A stretch of 64,000 nt of DNA from Lewinellaceae bacterium (lineage in GTDB: Bacteria > Bacteroidota > Bacteroidia > Chitinophagales > Saprospiraceae): positions 1 through 64,000 of the forward strand of contig JADJOD010000019.1 of assembly GCA_016713985.1 (NCBI GenBank). The letters run 5' to 3'. A model generated the notes under the pieces. That model was not told the origin of the DNA. It did not search any database and worked only from the letters and a program-made list of their open reading frames with translations. Positions 9,625-18,929 of the stretch are shown here, piece by piece (position 1 is the first letter of the stretch; every line of letters begins with the position of its first letter). A program made the position numbers and the translations under genes.

Positions 9625-10790
9625 TACATGGTCAGTTTGCAGCAGTCGCCCTCCCAGGTGATTTTTATTTTTTGCCCTTTTTGCAACCAACGGACCAGCT
9701 CCTGGCCGAGTAGCTCGGCCCGCCAGCCCACGAGCAGGTCCTCGTCGAATTCATCACTGCCAGCCTTTAATTTGTTAAATGCACCTTTCGGAAGCAACAA
9801 CGCAGCGCTGATCTCGTGTTCCAGGCACTGCTTTTTTACAAAATGATATAACAATTCCATCGTCCACTCGCGTTCGGGATCTTCCGCCGCCGGTTTGGCT
9901 AAGGACTCTAAAAATGCTTTTTCTTCGTCGGTGGGTTTGTTTTTCCAAAGCAATTCCCAGGCATCGTAATTTTTCTTCCAGACGTTCTCCGGAAGAGTAC
10001 GGTTGGCCCGGAAGGCATTCGGCCCGTTTTTGATGGCCCGGAGCACCGTGCTGACATGCCGGCTTTGCAACGCGTTTTCTTTGGGCACATTCAGTTCGGT
10101 TGCCCGCTGGATACGCCAGCGGTACAGGCGCATTAAAAATACTTTTTCGCGGAAATCGAGTTGATGCACGAAATCGTTGGCCATCAATTCTTTATTGGGA
10201 TCAACTTCATAAAAAGAAGCCGCTTCCCACTTGCGGTTTTCTTCCCGGGCCCATGCTTCGCGCTGGCGTTTTTGCAGCCGCTTAGTGAATTTTTCGTGCA
10301 GGGCAGGCAGGTATTTTACGTCTTCCACCGCATAATCGATGGCTTTTTTGTCGATCGGCCGGGCCTCCCAATCCGTCACCGTGTGGCTTTTGGAGAGGGT
10401 GATTTTTAACTCGCGCTCCACAATCTTGGCGAAGCCGGCGGGGTAATTGTAACCCACAAAACCCGCAGCGATCTGGGTGTCGAAGGTGTTTTGCGGCACC
10501 GTCCCGCAGAGCGTGTTCAGCAGCCGGTAGTCGTTGTCGCCCGCATGGGTTATTTTCAGGACAGCCGGGTCGGCCAAAATGGAAAGAAACTTGTCGAGAT
10601 TTTTGATTCGCAGGGTATCGACGAGATAGATATCCTCGTCTGACACGATCTGGATCAGGCACAAAACGGGGATGTACGATTTTTCCCCGACAAACTCGGT
10701 ATCGAAGCCGATCCAGGGTTTGGAAGAAAGGGCCCCGGCAACCCGGTCAAATTCTTCTTGTTTTTCAAGGAGGTGTACGCGGTAATTCAT
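9624..10790 (-). CDS. rnd: Ribonuclease D
   Basis: A 388-aa DEDD-family 3'-5' exoribonuclease acting in tRNA 3' maturation. Exo I is FDTEFVGE, Exo II contains THAGDNDYRLL and Exo III is YAVEDVKYLPALH with the catalytic Asp and Tyr. Two HRDC-like helical regions follow (RLYRWRIQRATELNVPKENAL; a second around LLPKGAFNKLKAG). The start at 10790 (MNYRVHLLEKQ) fits homologues better than an ATG 63 bp upstream. It is upstream of and overlaps the ABC ATPase gene by one base; that link looks like operon packing, not function. Confidence 0.92.
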   Translation of the reverse strand: MNYRVHLLEKQEEFDRVAGALSSKPWIGFDTEFVGEKSYIPVLCLIQIVSDEDIYLVDTLRIKNLDKFLSILADPAVLKITHAGDNDYRLLNTLCGTVPQNTFDTQIAAGFVGYNYPAGFAKIVERELKITLSKSHTVTDWEARPIDKKAIDYAVEDVKYLPALHEKFTKRLQKRQREAWAREENRKWEAASFYEVDPNKELMANDFVHQLDFREKVFLMRLYRWRIQRATELNVPKENALQSRHVSTVLRAIKNGPNAFRANRTLPENVWKKNYDAWELLWKNKPTDEEKAFLESLAKPAAEDPEREWTMELLYHFVKKQCLEHEISAALLLPKGAFNKLKAGSDEFDEDLLVGWRAELLGQELVRWLQKGQKIKITWEGDCCKLTM

Positions 10791-10901
10791 GGGGTAAAAG
10801 TAAACAGGATTCTGACTTGTAAGCAACGGGGTATAGTATTCATGATTTTTCATATTCGATTATTTGGAAAATTGCCCGAAATTCCGTTCTTTTACTTCAT
10901 C

Positions 10902-10969
10902 TATAGTCAAAGCGAGGTGGTTATGAACGCCGCTATACCGCCGTTCATAACCACCTCGCTTTGACTATA
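10902..10969. repeat. Perfect 28-bp inverted repeat with 12-nt spacer
   Basis: The arms at 10902-10929 and 10942-10969 are exact reverse complements. The left arm begins TATAGTCAAAGCGAGG and ends in GGTTATGAACG; the spacer is 12 nt. The element lies between two divergent genes (rnd, start 10790 minus; lipoprotein, start 11017 plus), so it cannot be a terminator for either, and no T run follows the arms. It could be a palindromic mobile element (MITE-like), a regulatory hairpin in a 5' leader, or an assembly fold-back. Confidence 0.9.
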
Positions 10970-11016
10970 ACCTTCTGCTGATTTCATATTTTCTAACATT
11001 TAAATCGGAAATTGGC

Positions 11017-11547
11017 ATGAAAACATTATGCAAATTACTGTTGTTTGTTTTTTTTATTTCATCCTGCAAAAAAGAGCAGAAAACACCCCAGCAACAATAC
11101 CCATATTGGGGTGAAGTGACCTTAGTGAAAAATGGCAATACGTGGAAAGGGCAACCTTTTGCAGCAACTAATAAAAAACTCGTTGACAGGCTTGATATAA
11201 TTATTGATTCCCTTGACATCTATGGAAACTCTTGGGAAGCATTATCATTTTATAAAGTCCCCAGATTGCCAGGCATGTATCGGGTTTTCAATACAACCTC
11301 GCAAAAGCAGGACTCACTTGTTGGAAGCGCTTTTTACTATCTTGAAGCGGATATTCTATACGGCGTTTATGACATTTTAGAAGTAGATAGTTCAAGTTTT
11401 ATCACCCTCATTTCGTATGACACCGTGACAAAAGAAATCAAAGGCACATTTGATGTTACTTTTATCGCAGGCATTAAGCCATATCCAAGCGCTCCGGATA
11501 CGCTGCGCCTGCGAAACGGAACCTTCCATACGAAAGTGATCAAGTAG
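11017..11547 (+). CDS. Small lipoprotein of unknown function
   Basis: A 176-aa protein with a lipoprotein signal (MKTLCKLLLFVFFISSCKKE; lipobox ISSC), placing it on the outer membrane or periplasmic face. The mature part is beta-rich: WGEVTLVKNGNTWKGQPF, then DSSSFITLISYD and GTFDVTF ... LRLRNGTFHTKV, an arrangement seen in uncharacterised small Bacteroidota lipoproteins. The gene is clearly more AT-rich than its neighbours and follows the 28-bp inverted repeat, so it may have been acquired. It stands alone and ends at a strong terminator. Confidence 0.8.
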   Translation: MKTLCKLLLFVFFISSCKKEQKTPQQQYPYWGEVTLVKNGNTWKGQPFAATNKKLVDRLDIIIDSLDIYGNSWEALSFYKVPRLPGMYRVFNTTSQKQDSLVGSAFYYLEADILYGVYDILEVDSSSFITLISYDTVTKEIKGTFDVTFIAGIKPYPSAPDTLRLRNGTFHTKVIK

Positions 11548-11576
11548 AAACCTGGGCACTTCGGTCATGCTGAGTC

Positions 11577-11618
11577 GCGCCATTTCCGGGTTTGCCGGAA
11601 ATGGCGCATTGTTTTTAT
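11577..11618 (+). terminator. Strong rho-independent terminator after the lipoprotein gene
   Basis: A 13-bp perfect stem (11577-11589 with 11595-11607, sequence GCGCCATTTCCGG and its complement), 5-nt loop GTTTG, then ATTGTTTTTATTTT. It is 30 bp past the lipoprotein stop. Confidence 0.9.
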
Positions 11619-11734
11619 TTTACTTTTTTATGCAAAAGAATATCGTTTGAACATCGTTTAACTTGCGCCGTTAAAGTAAAGGCCAGTCAACTAATGCATT
11701 TTACCCGGCTTGAAACTCCTGATTTGTTCAAATT

Positions 11735-14700
11735 ATGAAAAAAGTACTCTTCGGCATAGCCATTTTTATCGTTTTGTTACTCGCGGCACTGATCGCACTG
11801 CCTTATTTTTTCAAGGATGAAATCATTGCGCAGGTCAAAACTTCCGCCAACGAAAGCCTGACCGCAACGGTCGATTTTAAAGATGTGGACATTTCGGTGT
11901 TCCGTCACTTTCCCAAACTTTCGGTCGGCCTCGAAGGCCTGGATGTGACCAACGGCCCCGGCCCGTTTGAAGGGGTGAAACTTGTTCAATGTGAACGACT
12001 CGACGTCGCCGTTGACCTCTGGTCGGCAATTTTCGGCAGTGAAGTGATTGTCAAAGCTTTATATTTTAAAAAACCCGACATCCGCGTCTACGTCCTGGGC
12101 GACGGCTCGGCCAATTACGATATCGCCAAACCCGAACCCGCCGGCAGCACCGCCGCTACTGCGGAAAGCAGCCCGGTCAAATTAGAGCAATACGGCATCA
12201 ACGAAGGCAAAATCCTTTACGACGACCGCTCACTCGAAATGCGCGCCGAACTGGAAGGGCTAACCCACACCGGTTCGGGTGAATTTACGACCGACTTGTA
12301 CGACTTCGTCATGAAAACGGCCGTTGAAAAACTTTCGGTCAACTACGGCGGCATGCAATACCTGCGCAACGCCCGCGCCGACTGGGATGCCACGTTGGCG
12401 GCGGATATGAAAAACATGAAATTTACTTTTAAGAATAACGACTTGAAAGTGAATGCCTTACAGGTGATGCTCGACGGCTGGGTGCAAATGCCGGAAAACA
12501 GCGAAGACATCCGGATGGACCTGACCTTCGGTACGCCGCAAAACACCTTTAAAAGCCTGCTGTCCATCATTCCCGGCGCCTACACCAAAGATTACGAAAG
12601 CGTTCAGGCCAACGGCACCGTGCAGTTTGCCGGCTACGCAAAAGGCACTTACAACGAAACGGTCTATCCGTCTTTTAAAATCGATTTTAAGGTTGGCAAC
12701 GCCGATTTTAAATACCCGAGCCTGCCGCTGGGGGTGAGCAATATCAACGTGGACGCGTCCGTCACCAGCCCCACGGCGCGTATGAACGATATGAAGATCG
12801 ACATTCCCCGGTTCAGCCTGCGTATCGGCTCCAACCCGCTGGAAGGTTATTTTCACCTCAGGACACCCGAAAGCGACCCGACCGTGGATATGAAAATCAA
12901 CGGCACCCTGAACCTCGGCGAATTATCCAAGGCGTTCCCGGTAGAAGGTGTGCAGGAACTGGCCGGCATCATCAAAGCCAACATGACCATGAAAGCGGCT
13001 ATGAGCCAGGTGGAAAGTCAGCAATACGACCAGGTGAATATGGCCGGCGACTTTGCCATGAGCGGCATTACTTATCGTGCGGCCGGCACGCCCACGGTGG
13101 TGATCCGCCAACTGAGCACAAGTCTTACACCGCAACGTGTTGATATTCAAAATTTTGATGCAAAATTAGGCAAATCCGACCTGCGCGCTTCTGGCAGTAT
13201 CGACAACATTCTGGCTTATTTTTCCACAAAAAAAACGATGACCGGCGCCCTTAATTTTTCCTCCGGCCTCTTTGATGCCAACGAATGGATGGAAGAACCC
13301 GCCGCAGCGCAGTCGGGTGGGGTAGTGCCGAGTGAAACGGCCGCTGCCCCGACCGAAAAGGCGTTCGACCGCTGGGATTTTATCGTGGATGGAAAGATCA
13401 ATCGCCTGAAATACGACACCTATGATATTTCGGACATGGTGATGAAGGGACATTTTACCCCCAATAAAATGAACGTGACGGACTTTGGCCTGAAAATGGG
13501 CGCCAGCGACCTGCGGGGCAACGGTGAAATTCGAAATGCCTGGAATTATATGTTTGATAATCAGACAGTTGCCGGCGTAGTGAACCTGCAATCCACCTAT
13601 TTCGACCTGAATCAGTTTATGGAAGAGCCGGCCGCTGCTTCCACCGCCACCAACGGCACTGCTCCTGCTGCCGAAGAAATTATTCCCGTGCCGGAAAATA
13701 TGGATATGACCCTGAATGCCAATTTCGGCAAGGTGAAATACACCACTTACGAACTCAACAATCTGGAAGGCAAAGTGGTGGTAAAAGACCGGTCGGCGAA
13801 ACTTCAGGATGTCACGGCCGACGCATTCGGCGGGCAGATCGGCCTCTCCGGAGAATACAATACCAAGGACCTTTCCAAGCCACTTTTTAACGTGGATATG
13901 GCGCTTCAGAACATGGGTTTCCGCGAAGCATTCCAGAATTTCGTGACGGTAAAAACCCTTGCGCCCGTCATGCAACTCATTGACGGAAAATTTAATACAA
14001 CTTTGTCCATGAGCGGTTTATTGGGCAAAGACATGACGCCCGACCTGACGACGCTTTCCGCCGCCGGCTTTTTGGAAACCCTGAACGCCGTATTCAGCAA
14101 TTTTAAACCGATGGCGGAGATCGGCTCCAAACTCGGTATCGACTACCTCAGCAAGATGGAGTTAAAAAACACCAAAAACTGGTTTGAAATTAAAGACGGC
14201 AACGTGGTGGTCAAACCTTTTAATGCGCAAGTGCGCGACGTGGCCATGCAGATCGGCGGCACCCACGGCATCAACCAGGCGATGAGTTACCAAATTGTCA
14301 CCAAAACACCGCGTAAAGCATTGGAAAAGAGTGCTTTAGGAAGTGCTGCCAATTCCGGACTGGGTTTTCTCTCCAAAGAAGCCGGCAAGTACGGGGTGAA
14401 CATCGCGCAGGGCGAGTTCATCAACGTCCGGTTCGACCTGACGGGTTCTCTGACCAGCCCGAAGGTGGCCATGAAAATACTCGGCTCCGACGGGCAAAGC
14501 AGTATCAAGGAAGAAACCGGCGCCGCAGTGCAGGCTACGGTTGACAAAGCCAAAGACACCCTGAGAAACGTCGCGAGCCGCGAACTGGATGCCGCCAAAG
14601 AAAAAGCCAAAGCCGCCGCCGACAAAGCCGCCGACAGCCTGCGCACTCTCGCGGATAAAAAAATACAGGAAGCAAAGGACAAAGCGACCAAAGAACTGGG

Positions 14701-14833
14701 CGACAAGGCGGGAGAAGCAGTTGGCAAAAAAGCCGATGAAGTCCTGGGCGACAAGGGCAAAAAAACGGTGGACGACGCCAAGAAAAAATTGGAAGGCTGG
14801 GACCCGTTTAAAAAGAAAAAGAAAGAAAATTAA
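11735..14833 (+). CDS. AsmA family protein with a charged C-terminal tail
   Basis: A 1032-aa protein anchored by one N-terminal helix (FGIAIFIVLLLAALIALPYFF) and then AsmA-type features: DFKDVDISVFRHFPKLSVGLEG and YFKKPDIRVYVLGDGSANYDI near the start, and long beta-rich repeats related to bridge-like lipid-transport proteins. AsmA-like proteins span the periplasm and influence outer-membrane lipid composition. The last ~100 residues are an Ala/Lys/Asp/Glu helix (for example KAADSLRTLADKKIQEAKDK) with apolipoprotein-like periodicity, ending in a basic KKKKKEN. Pro/Ala/Thr-rich inserts occur near residues 145, 535 and 640. Its stop is 29 bp before the GTG of the next gene. Confidence 0.85.
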   Translation: MKKVLFGIAIFIVLLLAALIALPYFFKDEIIAQVKTSANESLTATVDFKDVDISVFRHFPKLSVGLEGLDVTNGPGPFEGVKLVQCERLDVAVDLWSAIFGSEVIVKALYFKKPDIRVYVLGDGSANYDIAKPEPAGSTAATAESSPVKLEQYGINEGKILYDDRSLEMRAELEGLTHTGSGEFTTDLYDFVMKTAVEKLSVNYGGMQYLRNARADWDATLAADMKNMKFTFKNNDLKVNALQVMLDGWVQMPENSEDIRMDLTFGTPQNTFKSLLSIIPGAYTKDYESVQANGTVQFAGYAKGTYNETVYPSFKIDFKVGNADFKYPSLPLGVSNINVDASVTSPTARMNDMKIDIPRFSLRIGSNPLEGYFHLRTPESDPTVDMKINGTLNLGELSKAFPVEGVQELAGIIKANMTMKAAMSQVESQQYDQVNMAGDFAMSGITYRAAGTPTVVIRQLSTSLTPQRVDIQNFDAKLGKSDLRASGSIDNILAYFSTKKTMTGALNFSSGLFDANEWMEEPAAAQSGGVVPSETAAAPTEKAFDRWDFIVDGKINRLKYDTYDISDMVMKGHFTPNKMNVTDFGLKMGASDLRGNGEIRNAWNYMFDNQTVAGVVNLQSTYFDLNQFMEEPAAASTATNGTAPAAEEIIPVPENMDMTLNANFGKVKYTTYELNNLEGKVVVKDRSAKLQDVTADAFGGQIGLSGEYNTKDLSKPLFNVDMALQNMGFREAFQNFVTVKTLAPVMQLIDGKFNTTLSMSGLLGKDMTPDLTTLSAAGFLETLNAVFSNFKPMAEIGSKLGIDYLSKMELKNTKNWFEIKDGNVVVKPFNAQVRDVAMQIGGTHGINQAMSYQIVTKTPRKALEKSALGSAANSGLGFLSKEAGKYGVNIAQGEFINVRFDLTGSLTSPKVAMKILGSDGQSSIKEETGAAVQATVDKAKDTLRNVASRELDAAKEKAKAAADKAADSLRTLADKKIQEAKDKATKELGDKAGEAVGKKADEVLGDKGKKTVDDAKKKLEGWDPFKKKKKEN

Positions 14834-14862
14834 GCATCTATTGACCTGAAAATGAGCCAATT

Positions 14863-15555
14863 GTGCCGCCTGAACAGTTGAAAATTCCGCGCTGGAAAAA
14901 GTGGTTGTCTCACATGGTGCCACTTACACTGGAAGAAGCGGGTTCCGAACAAAACCCGGAACTTTCGGTCATGCTTGACCGGGGGAGGTTGCAGTTATTG
15001 AGTGGAGACGCCATTTATTCCTGGGATGATCTGTATAAAAATTTCTTGGTTGCTTTCGACAGCCTGAAGATCGAAGACCGCCCGGTGAAGGATGTGTTGA
15101 TCCTGGGCCTGGGCCTGGGTTCCATTCCGTATATGCTGGAAAAGGTTTTTCATCGCCAATACTACTACACCGCCGTCGAATGGGACGAAACCGTGTCCCT
15201 GCTGGCCGCCAAATACACTTTGTCGCGACTGGAAAGTCCGGTGGACGTGGTGACTGCCGACGCTGAAGTATTTGTGCAAGTGACGGAAGAAAAATTCGAC
15301 CTGGTGGTGGTTGATATTTTTGAAGACGATCTGACGCCGCCGCAATTTGAAACCCCGGATTTTCTGGCCGATTGTGACGAATTATTGCGGCCGGGTGGTT
15401 TGCTGCTGTTCAACCGCCTGCACGGCGGCAGCACATCGGTGCGAATCCTTACGGAGCGTTTTTTCGAACGGAATTTTAAAAAAGCGTTCCCGGAAGCCTG
15501 GTACATCGACACGAGCGGCAACTGGATTTTGTGTTATGAAAAAGGCAGGGAATAG
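14863..15555 (+). CDS. Spermidine-synthase-like methyltransferase-fold protein
   Basis: A 230-aa protein; GTG at 14863 (MPPEQLKIPRWKKW) is the likely start, since the ATG at 14852 is in another frame with an early stop. The Rossmann core has VLILGLGLGSIPYMLEKV (glycine-rich cofactor loop), AVEWDE (acidic residue after strand 2), VVTADAEVF and DLVVVDIFEDDLTP, then LRPGGLLLFNRL. This is the SpeE/spermidine-synthase-like fold, but it is shorter than true aminopropyltransferases and lacks an evident N-terminal domain, so polyamine synthesis is not certain. It converges on mutS with only 2 bp between the stop codons. Confidence 0.75.
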   Translation: MPPEQLKIPRWKKWLSHMVPLTLEEAGSEQNPELSVMLDRGRLQLLSGDAIYSWDDLYKNFLVAFDSLKIEDRPVKDVLILGLGLGSIPYMLEKVFHRQYYYTAVEWDETVSLLAAKYTLSRLESPVDVVTADAEVFVQVTEEKFDLVVVDIFEDDLTPPQFETPDFLADCDELLRPGGLLLFNRLHGGSTSVRILTERFFERNFKKAFPEAWYIDTSGNWILCYEKGRE

Positions 15556-15557
15556 TT

Positions 15558-18236
15558 TTACTTCTTTTCGGCGATTTTCCGCAGTTCATTCAACTTCCAG
15601 AGTGCGTCCATGGGCGTCATCGTATTCAGGTCGAGCGCCAGCAGTTCTTCCTTGATTTTCAGGGTAAAATCATCCACATCGAATATGTGCAATTGAAGCG
15701 GAGCAGAAATGTTTTTGATCTTTTTTTTCATTTCGGCCTGGGTTTCCGTTTTTTGGATGCCGTTTCCATGGGCAGTTTCCCCTTTGTCGATGTGTTTCAC
15801 TTCCAGTGTTTTGAGAATGTCGGCGGCTCGTTCCACAATGCTTTGCGGCATACCCGCCATTCGGGCGACGTGTATTCCAAAGGAGTGATTGGACCCGCCG
15901 GGGGTCAGTTTGCGCAGGAAAATGACCTTGTGGCCTACTTCCCGCGTGCTCACGTGAAAATTATGGATCCGTTCGTGCGATTCCGCCAGTTCATTGAGTT
16001 CGTGGTAATGCGTGGCGAACAAGGTTTTCGGACGCGCGCGGTCGTTGTTGTGCAGGAATTCGGCAAGACTCCAGGCTATGCTGATACCGTCGTACGTGCT
16101 GGTGCCGCGCCCGATCTCATCGAGCAGAATGAGTGAACGTTCGCTGATGTTGTTCATGATCAGCGCCGTTTCGTTCATTTCCACCATAAAGGTACTTTCC
16201 CCTCCGCTGATGTTATCGCTGGCCCCGACCCGGGTGAACACCTTGTCTATCAGGCCGATACGTGCACTTTTTGCCGGCACGAAACAACCCATTTGGGCCA
16301 TGAGGGTGATAAGTGCCGTTTGGCGGAGCATGGCGGACTTTCCCGACATATTGGGCCCCGTGATCAGGATGATCTGTACCGAGTCGTTGTCGAGGTAGAC
16401 GTCGTTGGGAATGTACTGTTCCCCTGTGGGCAATTGGGTTTCGATGACCGGATGCCGGCCCTCGCGGATATCGAGCACCGTACTTTCGTCTAATTCGGGT
16501 CGTATGTAGTGATTTTTTATGGCGACCAGGGCGAAGGAAAGTTGGCAGTCGAGCCGGGCGATCAAATGTGCATTGTGCTGAACGGGTTGAATATACTGGC
16601 CGATCTCCTCCACAAGTGCCGCAAAAATTTTCTCTTCCAGTTCCAGAATTTTTTCCTCGGCGCCTAATATCTTGGCTTCCAGGTGTTTGAGTTCTTCCGT
16701 GATATACCGTTCGCCGTTGGCGATGGTTTGTTTGCGCGTCCATTCCGGCGGCACCTGCTCCTTCCAGCGACTGGTTACTTCGATGTAGTACCCAAACACG
16801 TTGTTAAAAGCGATTTTTAAGCTGGGAATCCCGGTTCGTTCGATTTCCCGCTGCTGAATTTCGAGCAACAATTCGCGGCTGTTGCGCACGGTGTTGCGCA
16901 GGTCATCCAGCACCGGGTCGGCGCCGTCGGCGATGGTGCCGCCTTTGCGTATATCCGCCGGCGGATCGGGGGCGATGTCCTGTTCGATACGTTCGCGCAA
17001 AGTCTGGCAGGGATTGAGCGCTTCGGCGATCTTTCGCAGCCCGGCGCCGGGCCCTTCTTCCAGGTACAGGTGCTCTTTCAGGTGTTCTATGGCCACGAGT
17101 GCGCGCCTCAACTGCATGGCTTCCCGCGGGTTAATTTTGCCTACGGCCGTTTTACTCATCAATCGTTCCAGGTCGCCGATGTGCCGGATATGTGGTTCAA
17201 TTCCGTTGACAAAGTCCTGATTTTCAACTAAAAACGAAACTATTTCGTGCCGCTCCCGGATTTGAACGAGGCTCGTGAGCGGCAACAACACCCATTTTTT
17301 CATCAAACGGGCGCCCATCGGGCTGATGGTTTTATCGAGGACTTCCAACAAAGAGATACCGTTTTCATTGTTGGAGGCGACGAGTTCCAGGTTGCGTATC
17401 GTAAACCGGTCGAGCCAGACGTAACGATCCGTTTGTAATCTGCTGAGGCCGGTGATGTGGGCGAGCCGGGTGTTTTCGGTGGTGCCGAGGTAGTGCAGGG
17501 CGGCGCCTGCAGATGTTTGCCCCAGTTCGAGTTCTTCCACACCGAAACCCTTCAGGCTCTGGGTTTGAAAATGGGTAAGCAATTTTTCGCGGGCGAAGTC
17601 GCGGGTAAATATCCAGTCTTCGAGGGTGTAGGTATAAAATTTTTCTCCGTACACCGCCACAAACTCCTTCAACCGACTTTTGGGCAGGATAATTTCGGCG
17701 GGTTTAAAACTTTGCAACAACTTGTCCACGGTAGCGGCATCTCCTTCCGATACAAAAAATTCGCCCGTTGAAATGTCAAGAAATGCGGCGCCGAAACGTT
17801 CGTGCTGGCCGTAGGTTATGGCCGCCAGAAAATTATTGGAATTGTGGTCGAGCAAGGCATCGTCGGTGGTGACACCGGGTGTTACCACTTCCGTTACGGA
17901 GCGCCGAACCACCTTTCCCGGCACGGGTTTTTCCATTTGTTCACAAATGGCTACCCGATACCCGGCGCGTACGAGGCGTGGCAGGTACATATCGAGTGCG
18001 TGATAGGGGAACCCCGCGAGTTCGATGTCGGAGCCACCGTTATTGCGGCTGGTCAGGGTGATGCCAAGTGCGCGGGAGGCCTTTACCGCATCCTCGCTGA
18101 AGGTTTCGTAAAAGTCGCCGACCCGGAAAAGCAGAATAGCGTCCGGGTATTTCGATTTTACCGAGACGTATTGTTGCATCAATGGAGTTACTTTACCCTC
18201 GGTTTGATTCGGGCCTGCTTTCTTTACACTTGCCAT
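15558..18236 (-). CDS. mutS: DNA mismatch repair protein MutS
   Basis: An 892-aa protein of normal MutS length, starting MASVKKAGPN at 18236. The mismatch-recognition domain has LFRVGDFYETF with the Phe-x-Glu-type motif. The lever/clamp region includes FNNVFGYYIEVTSRW. The ATPase has Walker A GPNMSGKSAMLRQTAL, Walker B SLILLDEIGRGTSTYDG and FATHYHELNELA. It recognises base mismatches and recruits MutL. It is monocistronic in this window. Confidence 0.97.
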   Translation of the reverse strand: MASVKKAGPNQTEGKVTPLMQQYVSVKSKYPDAILLFRVGDFYETFSEDAVKASRALGITLTSRNNGGSDIELAGFPYHALDMYLPRLVRAGYRVAICEQMEKPVPGKVVRRSVTEVVTPGVTTDDALLDHNSNNFLAAITYGQHERFGAAFLDISTGEFFVSEGDAATVDKLLQSFKPAEIILPKSRLKEFVAVYGEKFYTYTLEDWIFTRDFAREKLLTHFQTQSLKGFGVEELELGQTSAGAALHYLGTTENTRLAHITGLSRLQTDRYVWLDRFTIRNLELVASNNENGISLLEVLDKTISPMGARLMKKWVLLPLTSLVQIRERHEIVSFLVENQDFVNGIEPHIRHIGDLERLMSKTAVGKINPREAMQLRRALVAIEHLKEHLYLEEGPGAGLRKIAEALNPCQTLRERIEQDIAPDPPADIRKGGTIADGADPVLDDLRNTVRNSRELLLEIQQREIERTGIPSLKIAFNNVFGYYIEVTSRWKEQVPPEWTRKQTIANGERYITEELKHLEAKILGAEEKILELEEKIFAALVEEIGQYIQPVQHNAHLIARLDCQLSFALVAIKNHYIRPELDESTVLDIREGRHPVIETQLPTGEQYIPNDVYLDNDSVQIILITGPNMSGKSAMLRQTALITLMAQMGCFVPAKSARIGLIDKVFTRVGASDNISGGESTFMVEMNETALIMNNISERSLILLDEIGRGTSTYDGISIAWSLAEFLHNNDRARPKTLFATHYHELNELAESHERIHNFHVSTREVGHKVIFLRKLTPGGSNHSFGIHVARMAGMPQSIVERAADILKTLEVKHIDKGETAHGNGIQKTETQAEMKKKIKNISAPLQLHIFDVDDFTLKIKEELLALDLNTMTPMDALWKLNELRKIAEKK

Positions 18237-18416
18237 GGTTATTTCTTTTGTATTCGCGGGGTTTAAGGCGGTAAAGTTAACAGGGAGATTTATAACCGGT
18301 GAAATTGCCGGCCAGACTTTTTTCTCAGGGTTGCCAGGCATTTCCGGCGGCCTTTTTTATGCGATTCTTATTATTTTGGCGGCTCATTCATTGACCTCTA
18401 TCTATTCTTGCCTGCT

Positions 18417-18923
18417 ATGTGGACACTTCTTGACGGTTTTCAAAACCTCGAAAAAAACGAAATTGACGCACTGGTGGAAGCGCCCGTGCTGATCACCATC
18501 CTGATCGGCGCCGCCGACGACAACATCGACGGTGAAGAACGCAAGTGGACGGAACGTTTGTTGCGCGCGCGCACCTGCAACCGGCCAAAAGAACTCAACG
18601 AGTTTTACCGGGTGGTTGTGGAAGGTTTTTGGGGAAAAGTGCAGGACCGTTTGAGCCGGCTCCCGGCTGAAGTCGAGGCGCGCAACGAAGCAATCTCAAA
18701 ATTACTGGGCAACCTGAACCCGGTTTTGGCCAAACTGGATCCGGAACTGGCCGCCGACCTGTACCACGGTTTTATCAGCCTGGCTGAAGAAACCGCCAAG
18801 GCATCGGGAGGTTTTCTGCGCATCGGAGCGATCAGTGCCGCCGAAAGCAGGTGGACAAAATTGCCTATGCTGACGCCGATTGAACACAAACCGGATAAAA
18901 CGGAAGAAGAAGAGGAGGATTAA
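18417..18923 (+). CDS. Conserved helical protein, TerB-like segment
   Basis: A 168-aa, mostly helical, soluble protein; the start MWTLLDGFQNLEKNE at 18417 is preferred to an ATG 9 bp upstream. The segment ITILIGAADDNIDGEERKW resembles the acidic D-x-x-D-G-x-E motif of TerB-like domains, which may bind metal. The C-terminus is very acidic (KTEEEEED). It is a single gene divergent from mutS and converging on folP (6 bp between stops). Function unknown. Confidence 0.7.
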   Translation: MWTLLDGFQNLEKNEIDALVEAPVLITILIGAADDNIDGEERKWTERLLRARTCNRPKELNEFYRVVVEGFWGKVQDRLSRLPAEVEARNEAISKLLGNLNPVLAKLDPELAADLYHGFISLAEETAKASGGFLRIGAISAAESRWTKLPMLTPIEHKPDKTEEEEED

Positions 18924-18929
18924 ACGTTG

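Noticed and set aside
10902..10969. The long inverted repeat as a transcription terminator
   Set aside because: It lies upstream of both flanking genes and has no T run on either side.
13166..13975. 269-codon open frame antisense to the AsmA-like gene
   Set aside because: Low-complexity, His/Gly-rich translation without homologous motifs; a shadow of a GC-biased gene.
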